Translations under genes and position numbers: made by a program
The notes under the pieces: model-generated
Databases searched by the model: none
Told to the model about the DNA's origin: nothing
The model's input: only the letters and a program-made list of their open reading frames with translations
Part shown: positions 36,722 through 46,322 of the stretch, in pieces
How the letters are laid out: every line of letters begins with the position of its first letter
How positions within the stretch are numbered: position 1 is the first letter of the stretch
Assembly (NCBI RefSeq): GCF_001766415.1
Contig: NZ_MKXO01000004.1
Span: 124,001-188,000, forward strand
From: Exiguobacterium aurantiacum
GTDB taxonomy: Bacteria > Bacillota > Bacilli > Exiguobacteriales > Exiguobacteriaceae
Length of the DNA: 64,000 bases
Direction: 5' to 3'

Positions 36722-39085
36722 GTGATTCAGTTTGTAAAGCAATTGACGAATGACCAGAGCCGGCGCTTGAAAGGCTATCAGCGACGCGTCGACCGGATCA
36801 ACCAATTAGAGACAACGATGCAGGCGCTCTCGGACGACGAGATGCGCACATATACCGAAACATTGAAAGCAAAAATCGCCGACGGCGCCAAAGTCGATGA
36901 TGTCGCCGAAGAAGCGTTCGCCCTCGTCCGTGAGGCGGCGGTGCGTGTCTTAGGCATGCGTCACTATGACGTCCAGCTCATCGGCGGGTTCGCCCTCCTC
37001 GAAGGGAACATTTCCGAGATGCCGACCGGGGAAGGGAAAACGCTCGTCGCCGCGCTCCCGAGTTACGTCATAGCACTCGAAGGCAAAGGCGTCCACGTCA
37101 TCACCGTCAACGAATATCTCGCGACGCGTGACGCGAAACAAATCGGGCAGATCCACGATTTCCTTGGCCTCTCGGTCGGGTTGAACGTTCCTGAGATGGA
37201 ACAGAGCGACAAGCACGCTGCTTACCAGGCCGACATTACATACGGCGTCGGGACCGAGTTCGGGTTCGACTACTTGCGCGATCACTTGGTCGGGTCACCG
37301 GAAGAGCGCGTCCAGCGCCCGTTCCACTTCGCCATCATCGATGAAGTCGACAGCATCTTGATCGACGAGGCGAAGACGCCGCTCATCATCGCCCAAAAAG
37401 ACCGCTCGCACATCCGCTTGAAGGAGTTGGCGCAACGTGTCGTCACCGAGCTCGACGAGGCGGACTACGAAGTCGACCTCGAATCGAAATCGACGGCGCT
37501 CACTGACTCCGGGATCTTGAAAATCGAAGACATGTTCGCGGTCGACAACTTGTTCAGCGCCGAGCATCAAGTGCTCTATCACTACCTCGTCCAAGCGCTC
37601 CGGGCGAACGTCTTGTTCGAACTCGACGTCGACTATATCGTCAAAGAAGACAAGATCGAGCTCATCGACTTGTTCACGGGACGGATCATGGAAGGACGCA
37701 GTCTGTCGGAAGGGCTCCATCAGGCGCTCGAGGCAAAAGAAGGCGTCACGATCACCGAGGAGAACAAGACGACGGCCGAGATCACGATTCAGCATTATTT
37801 CCGGATGTATCCGCTCATCGGCGGTATGACCGGGACGGCCCAGACGTCTCGCCAAGAGTTTTTGAAGACGTACAACATGGACGTCGTCCAAGTGCCGACG
37901 AACCGGCCGCGTTTGCGCGAAGACCACCCGGACCGTATCTTCATGACGGTCGACCAAAAGTATGCGGCCGTGACCGACAAAGTCGTCGAGCTGCATGAGA
38001 TGGGACGCCCGGTGTTGATCGGCACGACGTCGATTGCCCAGTCCGAGGCCATCAGTAAGCACTTGTCGAAACAGCGGATTCAGCATGAGGTGTTGAACGC
38101 GAAGACGGTCACGCAAGAAGCGGACATCATCGCTGACGCCGGACGCTTCGGCAAAGTGACGATTGCGACGAACATGGCCGGTCGCGGGACCGATATCATG
38201 CTCGATACGAAATCGAAAGAAGTGGGCGGCTTGTTCGTCATCGGGACGGAACGCCATGAGTCGCAACGTGTCGACAACCAGCTCCGTGGCCGTTCGGGAC
38301 GCCAAGGCGATCCCGGTGCGACGCAGTTCTTCGTCTCGCTCGAAGATGAGATCGTCAAACGCTACGCGATCCAGAAACTAGAGCGGATCGAGAAGAAACT
38401 GAAGCCGGACGAACGTGGCGAAGTGTCCGCAAAAGACGCGGCTGACGTCATCGAGTATGCCCAGACGACGATCGAAGGACTCGGCGTCTCGATTCGGGAC
38501 TACTTGTTCAAGCTCGACGACGTCTTGAACGAACAACGGAAAATCATCTACACGATCCGCGATCAGGCGGTCAACGCCGACGCTGCGGCAATCACGAACA
38601 ACGTGCTCGGCATGATGCATCTCGCTTTAGCGAACAGTATCGACATGCACGTCTCGGACGAGCTCGTCCCAGAAGAGTGGCCGCTCGACGAGTTGAAGAC
38701 AGACCTCGTCTACTTGACGACACGCGAGCCGGTCTGGTCAGATGAGATCGCCGACTCGTTGGAATTGAAGGCAGAGCTTGCGCCGTGGATCGACGACATC
38801 GTCAAAACGGCCGAGGCCCGTCTTCAAGCCGAGGAAGTCGTGACGTTCGTCAAAGAATCACTGTTACGGGCGTTGGACGGAAAATGGACGGACCACCTCA
38901 CGACAATGAGCGGATTAAAAGAAGGCATCGGACTCCGCAGTTATGGGCAGGAAGACCCGAGTCGTCAGTTCGGTAAAGAAGGATTTGAGATCTTCGAACA
39001 GACGTATGTCAATATTGCCCGTGAAGTGACGACGGAAGTATGTCAGCTCGACCGCTATTTCGTCACGCAATTGGAGGAGGAGTAA
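36722..39085 (+). CDS. secA2: Accessory preprotein translocase ATPase SecA2
   Basis: 787 residues. The SecA DEAD motor is complete: Walker A MPTGEGKTLV, IIDEVDSILIDEAKTPLI (motif II), the preprotein cross-linking domain, and NMAGRGTDI with GRSGRQGDPG in the second RecA domain. The short length and the absence of the C-terminal linker and zinc finger distinguish it from the housekeeping SecA. GTG start after GGAGG. It is followed one base later by an S-layer-assembly (SLAP) gene, the pairing known from Bacillus anthracis, where SecA2 exports S-layer proteins. Confidence 0.93.
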   Translation: MIQFVKQLTNDQSRRLKGYQRRVDRINQLETTMQALSDDEMRTYTETLKAKIADGAKVDDVAEEAFALVREAAVRVLGMRHYDVQLIGGFALLEGNISEMPTGEGKTLVAALPSYVIALEGKGVHVITVNEYLATRDAKQIGQIHDFLGLSVGLNVPEMEQSDKHAAYQADITYGVGTEFGFDYLRDHLVGSPEERVQRPFHFAIIDEVDSILIDEAKTPLIIAQKDRSHIRLKELAQRVVTELDEADYEVDLESKSTALTDSGILKIEDMFAVDNLFSAEHQVLYHYLVQALRANVLFELDVDYIVKEDKIELIDLFTGRIMEGRSLSEGLHQALEAKEGVTITEENKTTAEITIQHYFRMYPLIGGMTGTAQTSRQEFLKTYNMDVVQVPTNRPRLREDHPDRIFMTVDQKYAAVTDKVVELHEMGRPVLIGTTSIAQSEAISKHLSKQRIQHEVLNAKTVTQEADIIADAGRFGKVTIATNMAGRGTDIMLDTKSKEVGGLFVIGTERHESQRVDNQLRGRSGRQGDPGATQFFVSLEDEIVKRYAIQKLERIEKKLKPDERGEVSAKDAADVIEYAQTTIEGLGVSIRDYLFKLDDVLNEQRKIIYTIRDQAVNADAAAITNNVLGMMHLALANSIDMHVSDELVPEEWPLDELKTDLVYLTTREPVWSDEIADSLELKAELAPWIDDIVKTAEARLQAEEVVTFVKESLLRALDGKWTDHLTTMSGLKEGIGLRSYGQEDPSRQFGKEGFEIFEQTYVNIAREVTTEVCQLDRYFVTQLEEE

Positions 39086-39086
39086 T

Positions 39087-39896
39087 ATGTTAGGGTTTCG
39101 TAAACGTAAACAAATCGATACAGGGAAGACCGAGACAGGGCGTCAACTGACGCTCGTGATCGATAGCGACATGGGGATTCCGAAAGAAGACGAGTACATG
39201 TTCCGCTATCATGCGAAGCGGCTGCCGGCGCTCCTCGACAACCAACTGTCGATCGAGCTGTTGCACGCTGAAAACTTGATGGGCGGATTGTCGCTCGTCG
39301 CCTTGTTCCGGAACACGCTCCCGAGCTCGTTCGAAGTCAATGAATTGCCGGTTCTCCTCTTGAACAAAGACAACGTTCCGCTCGGGCGGAAAGTATTGAG
39401 CCGCGTCGACCTTCCGAGCTTCGAGCCGTGGACGAGCAAACCGGTCTATTTGGACTTTTTCGCGGATGAACTGTTCGGCGAGTTTGAAGCGGAAGAACTG
39501 ACGTCGATGCGACTCGTCTTCCAAATGAATCCGATCGATCCGTTACAGATGCTTCTAGATGAGGAAGTCGAACAATTTTCGAACACGGCGTGGCAACAGC
39601 TCCGTCGCACGAACGTGTCGACACCGCCCGTCGGCGAGAATGAGTTCAACTTGATGCTCGTCTCGGTCGAAACAAGTGAGACGAACGTCACGGCGACGTT
39701 GCTTCTCCGTAACGGCTACGAGCATGAACTGAACGTTGAACAGTTACCGCTCGAACTCGTGAGCGGGGACGAGGCGATCGCGAACACGACGATTCGCTTA
39801 AGTGAGCCGGTCCAAGGCAAGCACGCCTATCCGGTCTCGGTCGTCTTCGAAGACGTCACCGCGGACGGTCCGTTCACGGTCCGCATAAAACAATAA
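39087..39896 (+). CDS. Accessory Sec system S-layer assembly protein (SlaP-like)
   Basis: 269 residues. It contains two copies of the SLAP-type repeat, visible as parallel blocks: the first around residues 75-155 (SLVALFRNTLPSSFEVNELPVLLLNKDNVPLG) and the second around 185-265 (TATLLLRNGYEHELNVEQLPLELVSGDEAIA). Both end in a hydrophobic beta-strand. It is cytosolic, without signal peptide. In B. anthracis SlaP works with SecA2 in S-layer export. The start lies one base after the secA2 stop with GGAGGAG inside secA2. Confidence 0.85.
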   Translation: MLGFRKRKQIDTGKTETGRQLTLVIDSDMGIPKEDEYMFRYHAKRLPALLDNQLSIELLHAENLMGGLSLVALFRNTLPSSFEVNELPVLLLNKDNVPLGRKVLSRVDLPSFEPWTSKPVYLDFFADELFGEFEAEELTSMRLVFQMNPIDPLQMLLDEEVEQFSNTAWQQLRRTNVSTPPVGENEFNLMLVSVETSETNVTATLLLRNGYEHELNVEQLPLELVSGDEAIANTTIRLSEPVQGKHAYPVSVVFEDVTADGPFTVRIKQ

Positions 39897-39902
39897 ACAG
39901 TG

Positions 39903-39943
39903 ACAAAAGACCTGATTTCTGTAAAGAAAATCGGGTCTTTTGT
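39903..39943 (+). terminator. Terminator after the secA2-slaP pair
   Basis: Stem ACAAAAGACCTGATTT / AAATCGGGTCTTTTGT; the T run is part of the closing arm, so it may act in both directions. Confidence 0.88.
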
Positions 39944-40027
39944 TTGAAAAAATTTAATAGTTGTGCTCTCATTCTGGTGGTATATTGAAGACGGTGAGAC
40001 CAATTTGATTCAAAAGGGGAAACAAAC

Positions 40028-42778
40028 ATGAAAACTGCTCTGAAATGGACAATCGCGACCGCACTCGTATTGCCTTCGACGTTACCGCTCCAAGCACCGA
40101 ACGTCTTGGCGTCGGACGAAGACCTCGTCAAACTTCGATTTTTAGAGACGACCGACTTACATACGAACATTACCAACTATGACTACTTCCAAGACAAGGT
40201 CGATGAGACGATCGGGCTCACGAAGACAGCGACGCTGATCAAATCGCACCGGATACAGGCGGGGGCGGCGAACACGTTCTTGTTCGATAACGGGGATACG
40301 ATTCAAGGGACACCGTTCGGAGACTACATCCGCGAATTGCATCAACAAAATCCGGGCACGTTCGAGCACCCGATGTACAAGGCGATGGCTTCGCTCGACT
40401 ATGACGCGGTCACGCTCGGCAACCACGAGTTCAACTTCGGGCTCGAGTTCTTGTATGACGCGATGGAAGGGTCAAAAGGCAAGCTTCGTTTCGTCAACTC
40501 GAACGTCAAGGATTTAGAGGGGAATCCAATCGTATCGAAGTTCAACGTTGACGGACAAGAGGTCCAAATCATCGAGCGGACGGTCACGGACACGGACGGG
40601 GAGACGCATACGATCAAAGTCGGCGTGTTCGGTGTCGTCCCGCCGAAGATCATGTCGTGGGACTCGGGGAACCTCCAAGGCCGCGTGACGGTGGATGATA
40701 TCATCCCGTCGGCGCGTGAAGCGGTCAGCAAGTTGAAAGACCAAGGGGCGGACGTCGTCGTCGCGCTCGCGCACTCAGGTATCGGGGAGAGTGCGGCGCT
40801 CGCCGACGCCCAACTCGATAGCGAAGAGAACGTCGGCTACGCGCTCACGAAAATCGACGGGCTCGACATGGTCATGACGGGGCATCAACACGGTCGCTTC
40901 CCGGATGCGAAAGGCATGTTCGCCTCGTTCCCGAACGTGGACAATGAAAAAGGGCTCATCAACGGCAAACCGGTCGTCATGGCGAACAACCAAGGGAAAG
41001 ACCTCGGCGTCATCGACTTCGAGCTCGAGAAAGTCGACGGCAAGTGGCAAATTCTCGACGCGTCGGCGAAACTCGACACGGTCACGGCTAGCACGCCGGT
41101 CGATGCCGAAACACACGCACTGATCGACACGGAGCACCGGGCGACGATCGACTACATCAATCGTTCCGTCGGTGAGGTTCAAGACGACATTCAAAGCTAC
41201 TTCGCGCTCGTCCGCGACGACGCTTCGGTCCAGTTCGTGACGAACGCACAACAATGGTACGTCGAGAAAGAGCTCGAGACGAATCCAGACCTCGCCCCGT
41301 ACAAAGGGCTGCCACTCCTGTCAGCGGGCGCCCCGTTCAAAGCAGGTGGCCGTGAATTGACAGATGCCGGATACTACACGAACATCCCGAAAGGCCAAAT
41401 CGCCTTGAAGAACGTGGCCGACTTGTACGTTTATCCGAACACGCTCGAAGTCGTCAAAGTGACAGGAGCGGACGTGATGGACTGGCTCGAGATGTCGGCT
41501 GGGGTGTATAACGAGATCGATGCGGATAGGGACGAACTATTGAACCTTCAATTCCGCAGCTACAACTTTGATATTTTGGACGGCTTGACGTATGAGATCG
41601 ACGTGACGGGACCGGCGAAGTATGACGGCAGCGGGAAACTGCTCGACGCGTCAGCGAACCGGGTCAAAAACGTCGAGTATGACGGAAAAGCGATTACGAT
41701 GGACCAAGAGTTCTTGGTCGCGACGAACAACTACCGGGCTGGGTCGAGCTCGTTCCCAGGACTTGGCGGCGGAAAGAATATCGTCTACCGCTCGGCATAT
41801 GAGACGCGTAACGTCATCTCGGACTATATTATCGCGAGTAAAGGTGCCGTCGACTATAAAGCTGACGACAACTGGAAGATTGTCGCGGACGCGAAGCGGA
41901 CCGTGAAGTTTGAGACGGCGGACGCCGGCAAGCAGTACGTCGACTTGTATGACGGGATTGAAGCGACAGACGCGACACGTGCCGATGCGGCAAACCGCCT
42001 CTTCCGGACGTATACGGCCGAACTTGAAGTAGCGGCCGTCGATGTGACGCTCACAATCGATGTCATCAAGCCGGGAGCGAAGCAAGTCACAGGTGTGACG
42101 GCATCAGGGGCGAAAGTGACATTAAAAGACGGGAACAAAGTGTTGGCTACGACGACAGCCCAGGCAGACGGAACGTACAAACTTGCTGTCAAACCGCTCA
42201 AACTTCGTCAGTCATTGACGGTCGTCAGCGAGTTGAACGGACAAACGATGACTGAAACGAAAGTCGTCGGTGCCGGGTTCGTCCGCACCCCTGCCTTATC
42301 ATCGAAGTATACGTATACAAACACGAACACGTTTTACGGGAAGTCTTCACCGGGGGCGAACGTCACTCTCAAGCAGAACGGCAAAACAATCGGGACCGTG
42401 ACAGCAGATGACTCGGGCTCATTCAAGTTCATGAGCCGTTCAGGTTTCACAGCAGGTAAATATGAAGTGACGAGTAAAGAGATCTCTGGGAAAGTGATGA
42501 AGCAGACAGCGTTCACCCTCAAAAAACTAGTCGTCGAGACACCGAATGTATTACGTGGGGCGAAAGCGAACACGAAAGCGCTTGGTGGACGTACGACGAG
42601 TGGCGCGACGGTCGTCTTGAAAGACGCGAAAGGCAAGAAAATCGCCCAAACGAAAGCGAACTGGGCCGGTTGGTATACGTTCACATCGAAAAAAGGATTG
42701 GCGAAAGGGAACTATACCGTCATCGCGAGTGACTATAATGGATCAGGTGCGAAACAAGCGAAAATCGTACTTAAATAA
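40028..42778 (+). CDS. Secreted 2',3'-cyclic-nucleotide 2'-phosphodiesterase / 5'(3')-nucleotidase with Ig-like repeats
   Basis: 916 residues. A Sec signal peptide (about residues 1-28, cleavage after NVLA) is followed by the metallophosphatase domain with LRFLETTDLHTN, DNGDTIQG, TLGNHEFNFG and MTGHQHGR metal-site motifs, then a 5'-nucleotidase C-terminal domain (about 360-600). The last 200 residues form three Ig-like repeats that share a GATVxLK pattern and end without LPXTG or SLH domain. It releases nucleosides and phosphate from extracellular nucleotides. Located just after secA2-slaP; possible SecA2 client (inference). Confidence 0.93.
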   Translation: MKTALKWTIATALVLPSTLPLQAPNVLASDEDLVKLRFLETTDLHTNITNYDYFQDKVDETIGLTKTATLIKSHRIQAGAANTFLFDNGDTIQGTPFGDYIRELHQQNPGTFEHPMYKAMASLDYDAVTLGNHEFNFGLEFLYDAMEGSKGKLRFVNSNVKDLEGNPIVSKFNVDGQEVQIIERTVTDTDGETHTIKVGVFGVVPPKIMSWDSGNLQGRVTVDDIIPSAREAVSKLKDQGADVVVALAHSGIGESAALADAQLDSEENVGYALTKIDGLDMVMTGHQHGRFPDAKGMFASFPNVDNEKGLINGKPVVMANNQGKDLGVIDFELEKVDGKWQILDASAKLDTVTASTPVDAETHALIDTEHRATIDYINRSVGEVQDDIQSYFALVRDDASVQFVTNAQQWYVEKELETNPDLAPYKGLPLLSAGAPFKAGGRELTDAGYYTNIPKGQIALKNVADLYVYPNTLEVVKVTGADVMDWLEMSAGVYNEIDADRDELLNLQFRSYNFDILDGLTYEIDVTGPAKYDGSGKLLDASANRVKNVEYDGKAITMDQEFLVATNNYRAGSSSFPGLGGGKNIVYRSAYETRNVISDYIIASKGAVDYKADDNWKIVADAKRTVKFETADAGKQYVDLYDGIEATDATRADAANRLFRTYTAELEVAAVDVTLTIDVIKPGAKQVTGVTASGAKVTLKDGNKVLATTTAQADGTYKLAVKPLKLRQSLTVVSELNGQTMTETKVVGAGFVRTPALSSKYTYTNTNTFYGKSSPGANVTLKQNGKTIGTVTADDSGSFKFMSRSGFTAGKYEVTSKEISGKVMKQTAFTLKKLVVETPNVLRGAKANTKALGGRTTSGATVVLKDAKGKKIAQTKANWAGWYTFTSKKGLAKGNYTVIASDYNGSGAKQAKIVLK

Positions 42779-42786
42779 TGGGGTGG

Positions 42787-42814
42787 AGACGGCGTGTACA
42801 GCGCCGTCTTTTCT
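42787..42814 (+). terminator. Rho-independent terminator
   Basis: Stem AGACGGCG / CGCCGTCT with a seven-base loop and TTTT. Confidence 0.88.
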
Positions 42815-42874
42815 CGTGTTAAAAAAGTGTCGAAAAAGTGAACGAAACCCCTTACGAAACGTTGGGAATTGCTG

Positions 42875-42880
42875 TATAAT
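42875..42880 (+). promoter_or_regulatory. -10 of the CstA-family gene promoter
   Basis: TATAAT preceded by TG. A weak -35 (TTACGA at 42852-42857) is 17 bases upstream. Confidence 0.55.
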
Positions 42881-42886
42881 CAATCA

Positions 42887-42900
42887 CGAAAGCGTTTACA
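42887..42900 (+). promoter_or_regulatory. cre (CcpA-binding) site
   Basis: CGAAAGCGTTTACA matches the consensus TGWAANCGNTNWCA at 13 of 14 positions. Lying just downstream of the -10, it should cause catabolite repression. Confidence 0.75.
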
Positions 42901-42978
42901 TTATATGCGTAAAACATCAGGATTCATTTTTCGGGGCCGATGGGGATCGGCTACACAGTTTAAAAGGGGATAGCACAC

Positions 42979-44421
42979 ATGATTACATTCTTTATCGCCC
43001 TCGCGATTCTACTCGTCGGGTACATCGTCTACGGCCGTTACGTCGAGAAGACGTTCGGCATCAAGGAAGAGCGGACGACGCCCGCCTATGCGTCGCAGGA
43101 TGGCATCGACTACGTGCCGATGGGGAAAAAACGGAACTCGATGATCCAACTGTTGAACATCGCCGGCGTCGGTCCGATCTTCGGTCCGATCATGGGGGCG
43201 CTCTACGGTCCGGTCGCCTTCCTGTGGATCGTCTTCGGATCAATTTTCGCAGGTGCCGTGCACGACTACTTGACGGGGATGATCTCGCTCCGTAACAACG
43301 GTGCACACTTGCCGCAGCTCGCCGAGAAGTTCCTCGGCCGCTCGCTCCGCCATATCGTCAACGGGTTCGCCCTGTTACTGCTGCTCCTTGTCGGGACGGT
43401 GTTCGTCACGTCACCGAGTAACATGATTAACAACTTGTTCGACGGCAACGCGTCGACGCTCGTGTTCGTCGTCTTTGCGATTTTCGCTTATTACATCTTA
43501 GCGACGCTCTTACCTGTCGATAAGATCATCGGCCGCATCTATCCGTTCTTCGGGGCGCTCCTCATGATCAGCGCCATCGGGATCGGGGTCAGCTTGTTCG
43601 TCCAAGGCTATCAAATCCCAGAGATGACATTGACGAACATGCACCCGGACGGCTTGCCAATCTGGCCGCTCTTGTTCTTCACGATCTCGTGCGGCGCGCT
43701 CTCAGGCTTCCACGCGACGCAGTCGCCGATCATCTCGCGGACGACGATGAAAGAAAGTAATGGCCGCAGCATCTTCTACGGCATGATGATCGTCGAGGCC
43801 GTCATCGCGATGATCTGGGCCGGAGCGGCCATGGCCATCTTTGAGCCTGGTGAGTTGCTCGGCATGATTCAAGCGGGGACACCGGCGCTCGTCGTCCAAG
43901 AAGTGGCGACACTCATGCTCGGCAGCATCGGCGGCACGCTCGCCATCCTCGGCGTCATCGTCTTGCCAATCACGTCAGGCGACACGGCGTTCCGGAGCGC
44001 CCGGATGATTATCGCCGACTACTTGAAAGTCGCACAGAAGAACTTCTCGTCACGCCTTTGGATCGCACTCCCGTTGTTCGCGATCTCGTACGTGCTCACA
44101 AACATGGACTTCCAAATGCTTTGGCAGTACTTCAACTGGGCCAACCAGACGACAGCGGTCATCGCCTTGTTCGTCGGTGCGATGTACTTGTATATCAAAG
44201 GACGCAATCACTGGATCGCACTCGTCCCGGGGACGTTCATGCTGTACGCGGTCTGGTTCTACATTCTCACAGCGCCGATCGGCTTCAAGATGGATGGGGT
44301 CATCCCGTACGTCATCGCGACGATCGGTACGGTGACGCTACTCGTCTTGTTCCACATGCGCGCACGGGCGATGCGGGCACAAAATATGGAATGTGACGTT
44401 TCGGTGAAGGAAGTCGCATAA
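42979..44421 (+). CDS. Carbon starvation CstA-family transporter
   Basis: 480 residues with about 13 hydrophobic segments. The N-terminus VGYIVYGRYVEKTFGI, then TPAYASQDGIDYVPM and NIAGVGPIFGPIMGALYG are CstA signatures. Members import pyruvate (YjiY/CstA) or peptides under carbon starvation. It is shorter than E. coli CstA because the C-terminal extra domain is absent. The cre site in the promoter fits repression by glucose. AAGGGG precedes the ATG. Own terminator follows. Confidence 0.92.
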   Translation: MITFFIALAILLVGYIVYGRYVEKTFGIKEERTTPAYASQDGIDYVPMGKKRNSMIQLLNIAGVGPIFGPIMGALYGPVAFLWIVFGSIFAGAVHDYLTGMISLRNNGAHLPQLAEKFLGRSLRHIVNGFALLLLLLVGTVFVTSPSNMINNLFDGNASTLVFVVFAIFAYYILATLLPVDKIIGRIYPFFGALLMISAIGIGVSLFVQGYQIPEMTLTNMHPDGLPIWPLLFFTISCGALSGFHATQSPIISRTTMKESNGRSIFYGMMIVEAVIAMIWAGAAMAIFEPGELLGMIQAGTPALVVQEVATLMLGSIGGTLAILGVIVLPITSGDTAFRSARMIIADYLKVAQKNFSSRLWIALPLFAISYVLTNMDFQMLWQYFNWANQTTAVIALFVGAMYLYIKGRNHWIALVPGTFMLYAVWFYILTAPIGFKMDGVIPYVIATIGTVTLLVLFHMRARAMRAQNMECDVSVKEVA

Positions 44422-44428
44422 TCAAGGA

Positions 44429-44456
44429 CACGGGTTTTTACAAACCCGTGTTTTTA
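44429..44456 (+). terminator. Rho-independent terminator
   Basis: Stem ACACGGGTTT / AAACCCGTGT followed by T. Confidence 0.92.
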
Positions 44457-44516
44457 TTTGCGCCAAAATCGGGAAATGACCATACTAGAGGAAGGGAAAT
44501 GAAAGGTGGGACCTGT

Positions 44517-45188
44517 ATGGATCAAGAGAAACTAAAAGACATGCTTCATGCCGATACGCTCGGCGAAGAGATCGCGAGCGCCGTCACGCACGGGTTAGGG
44601 GTCATCTTCAGCATCGTCGCTCTCGTCCTGCTCGTCACGACCGCGACAGAGACCGGGAGCACAGGCAACGTCATCGCGGTGAGCGTGTTCGGGGTATCGA
44701 TGATCTTGTTGTACTTGTTCTCGACGCTCATGCATGCGATCCCGCATCCACGGGCGAAGCGGGTGCTCCAAGTGTTCGACCACGCTGGGATTTACTTATT
44801 GATTGCCGGGAGCTACACGCCGTTCGCACTCGTGTCGCTTCAGGGAACGCTCGGATGGGTGTTGTTCGGCATCGTTTGGGGCGTCGCCATCTTAGGCATC
44901 GTCTGGAAAATGTATTCGACCGGGAAGTACATGTGGGTATCGAACGTGACGTACCTTGGGCTCGGGTGGATTTGTATCATCGTGATTCGTCCGCTCTACG
45001 AGTCGCTCGGCCATCAAGGGTTCATGTTGCTGCTTGCTGGTGGGCTCGCTTATTCGGTCGGGATCGTGTTTTACGTCTGGCAGAAACTGCCGTTCAATCA
45101 TGCGATTTGGCACTTGTTCGTGCTCGCCGGGAGCGTGTTCGTCTTCCTCAGTATTTTGCTCTACGTCGCACCGAATACAGGCCTGTGA
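44517..45188 (+). CDS. Hemolysin III / TrhA family membrane protein (PAQR-like)
   Basis: 223 residues with seven membrane segments. The conserved residues of this family are present: EIASAVTHGLG near the N-terminus, STLMHAIP, FDHAGIYLLIAGSYTPF and FNHAIWHLFVLAGS, which supply the metal-binding histidines and aspartate. The Bacillus homologues YqfA/TrhA are linked to membrane energetics rather than true hemolysis. The start at 44517 follows AAGGTGGG; longer starts run into the preceding terminator. Confidence 0.9.
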   Translation: MDQEKLKDMLHADTLGEEIASAVTHGLGVIFSIVALVLLVTTATETGSTGNVIAVSVFGVSMILLYLFSTLMHAIPHPRAKRVLQVFDHAGIYLLIAGSYTPFALVSLQGTLGWVLFGIVWGVAILGIVWKMYSTGKYMWVSNVTYLGLGWICIIVIRPLYESLGHQGFMLLLAGGLAYSVGIVFYVWQKLPFNHAIWHLFVLAGSVFVFLSILLYVAPNTGL

Positions 45189-45191
45189 ACC

Positions 45192-45219
45192 AGACGTCCG
45201 TGAGGGCGTCTGCTTTTTT
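45192..45219 (+). terminator. Rho-independent terminator
   Basis: Stem AGACGTCC / GGGCGTCT, GTGA loop, T run. Confidence 0.88.
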
Positions 45220-45241
45220 ATAAACTTGGCCAATGAAGTGT

Positions 45242-45255
45242 TGGAAACGGTTACA
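45242..45255 (+). promoter_or_regulatory. cre (CcpA-binding) site upstream of proline dehydrogenase
   Basis: TGGAAACGGTTACA matches TGWAANCGNTNWCA at 13 of 14 positions, about 90 bases before the start codon. Suggests catabolite control of proline use. Confidence 0.65.
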
Positions 45256-45345
45256 AAACTAAAGACGAATTGACGTTTGTATGTCATAATAATTTCAGAC
45301 ATCGTCATAGAGATAGATGAGTGTAAACGCAAGGGGGAAAATCTG

Positions 45346-46263
45346 ATGGAAAAAGTGTTACGTGATGGCTTTATTTACATGTCTCAAAACAAAGCACTCA
45401 ACAGTTTGGCTAAAAAGTATGGGCTTCGGTTCGGGGCGTCACGATTTGTGGCGGGAGAAGATTTCAAGACGTCGGTGCCGACGATTCGCGAACTGAACGC
45501 GAAAGGGCTATCGGTCACGGTCGACCATCTAGGGGAATTCATTAACACGGTCGAAGAAGCGAACCAAAACCGTGACGAGATCATCCGTGCCATCGAGATC
45601 ATGGCCGAAGAGAAACTCGACGCCTATATGTCGCTCAAGCTCACGTCACTCGGATTCGATATTTCGGACAAGTTGATCGAGAACAATATGCGCCAGATCT
45701 TGACGACGGCTAAGTCGGTCGGCGTCTTCGTCGCCATCGATATGGAAGACGAGTCGCGCTGCGAGAAGACACTCGACTTGTTCAAGAAGTTGAAAGCGGA
45801 CTTTGACGGACTCGGGACGGTCATCCAATCGTACTTGTATCGTTCGGAAGATGACATTAATCATCTCGCGCTGATCAAGCCGAACCTCCGTATCGTCAAA
45901 GGGGCTTACAAAGAGCCGGCGACGGTTGCTTTCCCGGAGAAAGAAGACGTCGACCACAACTACTTGAAGCTCGTCAAACTCCATCTTGCGAACGGGAACT
46001 ACGCCTCTATCGCGACCCATGACGACCATATGATCGATGCCATCATCGAGCATGTGAAATTGAACAACATCCCACTCGACCAGTTCGAGTTCCAAATGCT
46101 GTACGGCATCCGGGTCGAGCGTCAACTCGAGCTCGTCCGCCAAGGCTATAAAGTCCGTGTCTACGTGCCATACGGCCGTGACTGGTACGGTTACTTCATG
46201 CGCCGTCTCGCGGAACGTCCGGCGAACGTGGCGTTCGTGTTAAAAGGTATGGTCAAGAAATGA
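45346..46263 (+). CDS. Proline dehydrogenase
   Basis: 305-residue FAD-dependent proline dehydrogenase (PutB/FadM-type TIM barrel). Conserved sequence includes SLKLTSLGFD, the RIVKGAYKEP motif, IATHDDH and the C-terminal substrate-binding helix YGRDWYGYFMRRLAERPANV with the paired arginines. It oxidises proline to pyrroline-5-carboxylate at the membrane. The start at 45346 follows AAGGGGG. No P5C dehydrogenase is adjacent. A cre-like site lies upstream. Confidence 0.92.
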   Translation: MEKVLRDGFIYMSQNKALNSLAKKYGLRFGASRFVAGEDFKTSVPTIRELNAKGLSVTVDHLGEFINTVEEANQNRDEIIRAIEIMAEEKLDAYMSLKLTSLGFDISDKLIENNMRQILTTAKSVGVFVAIDMEDESRCEKTLDLFKKLKADFDGLGTVIQSYLYRSEDDINHLALIKPNLRIVKGAYKEPATVAFPEKEDVDHNYLKLVKLHLANGNYASIATHDDHMIDAIIEHVKLNNIPLDQFEFQMLYGIRVERQLELVRQGYKVRVYVPYGRDWYGYFMRRLAERPANVAFVLKGMVKK

Positions 46264-46265
46264 GG

Positions 46266-46302
46266 AAAGCACACAAGTTCATATCGAACTTGTGTGCTTT
46301 TT
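46266..46302. terminator. Bidirectional terminator
   Basis: Stem AAAGCACACAAGTTC / GAACTTGTGTGCTTT with a five-base loop and T run, between convergent genes. Confidence 0.9.
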
Positions 46303-46322
46303 TATGGAGTTCTTATGAGGCG

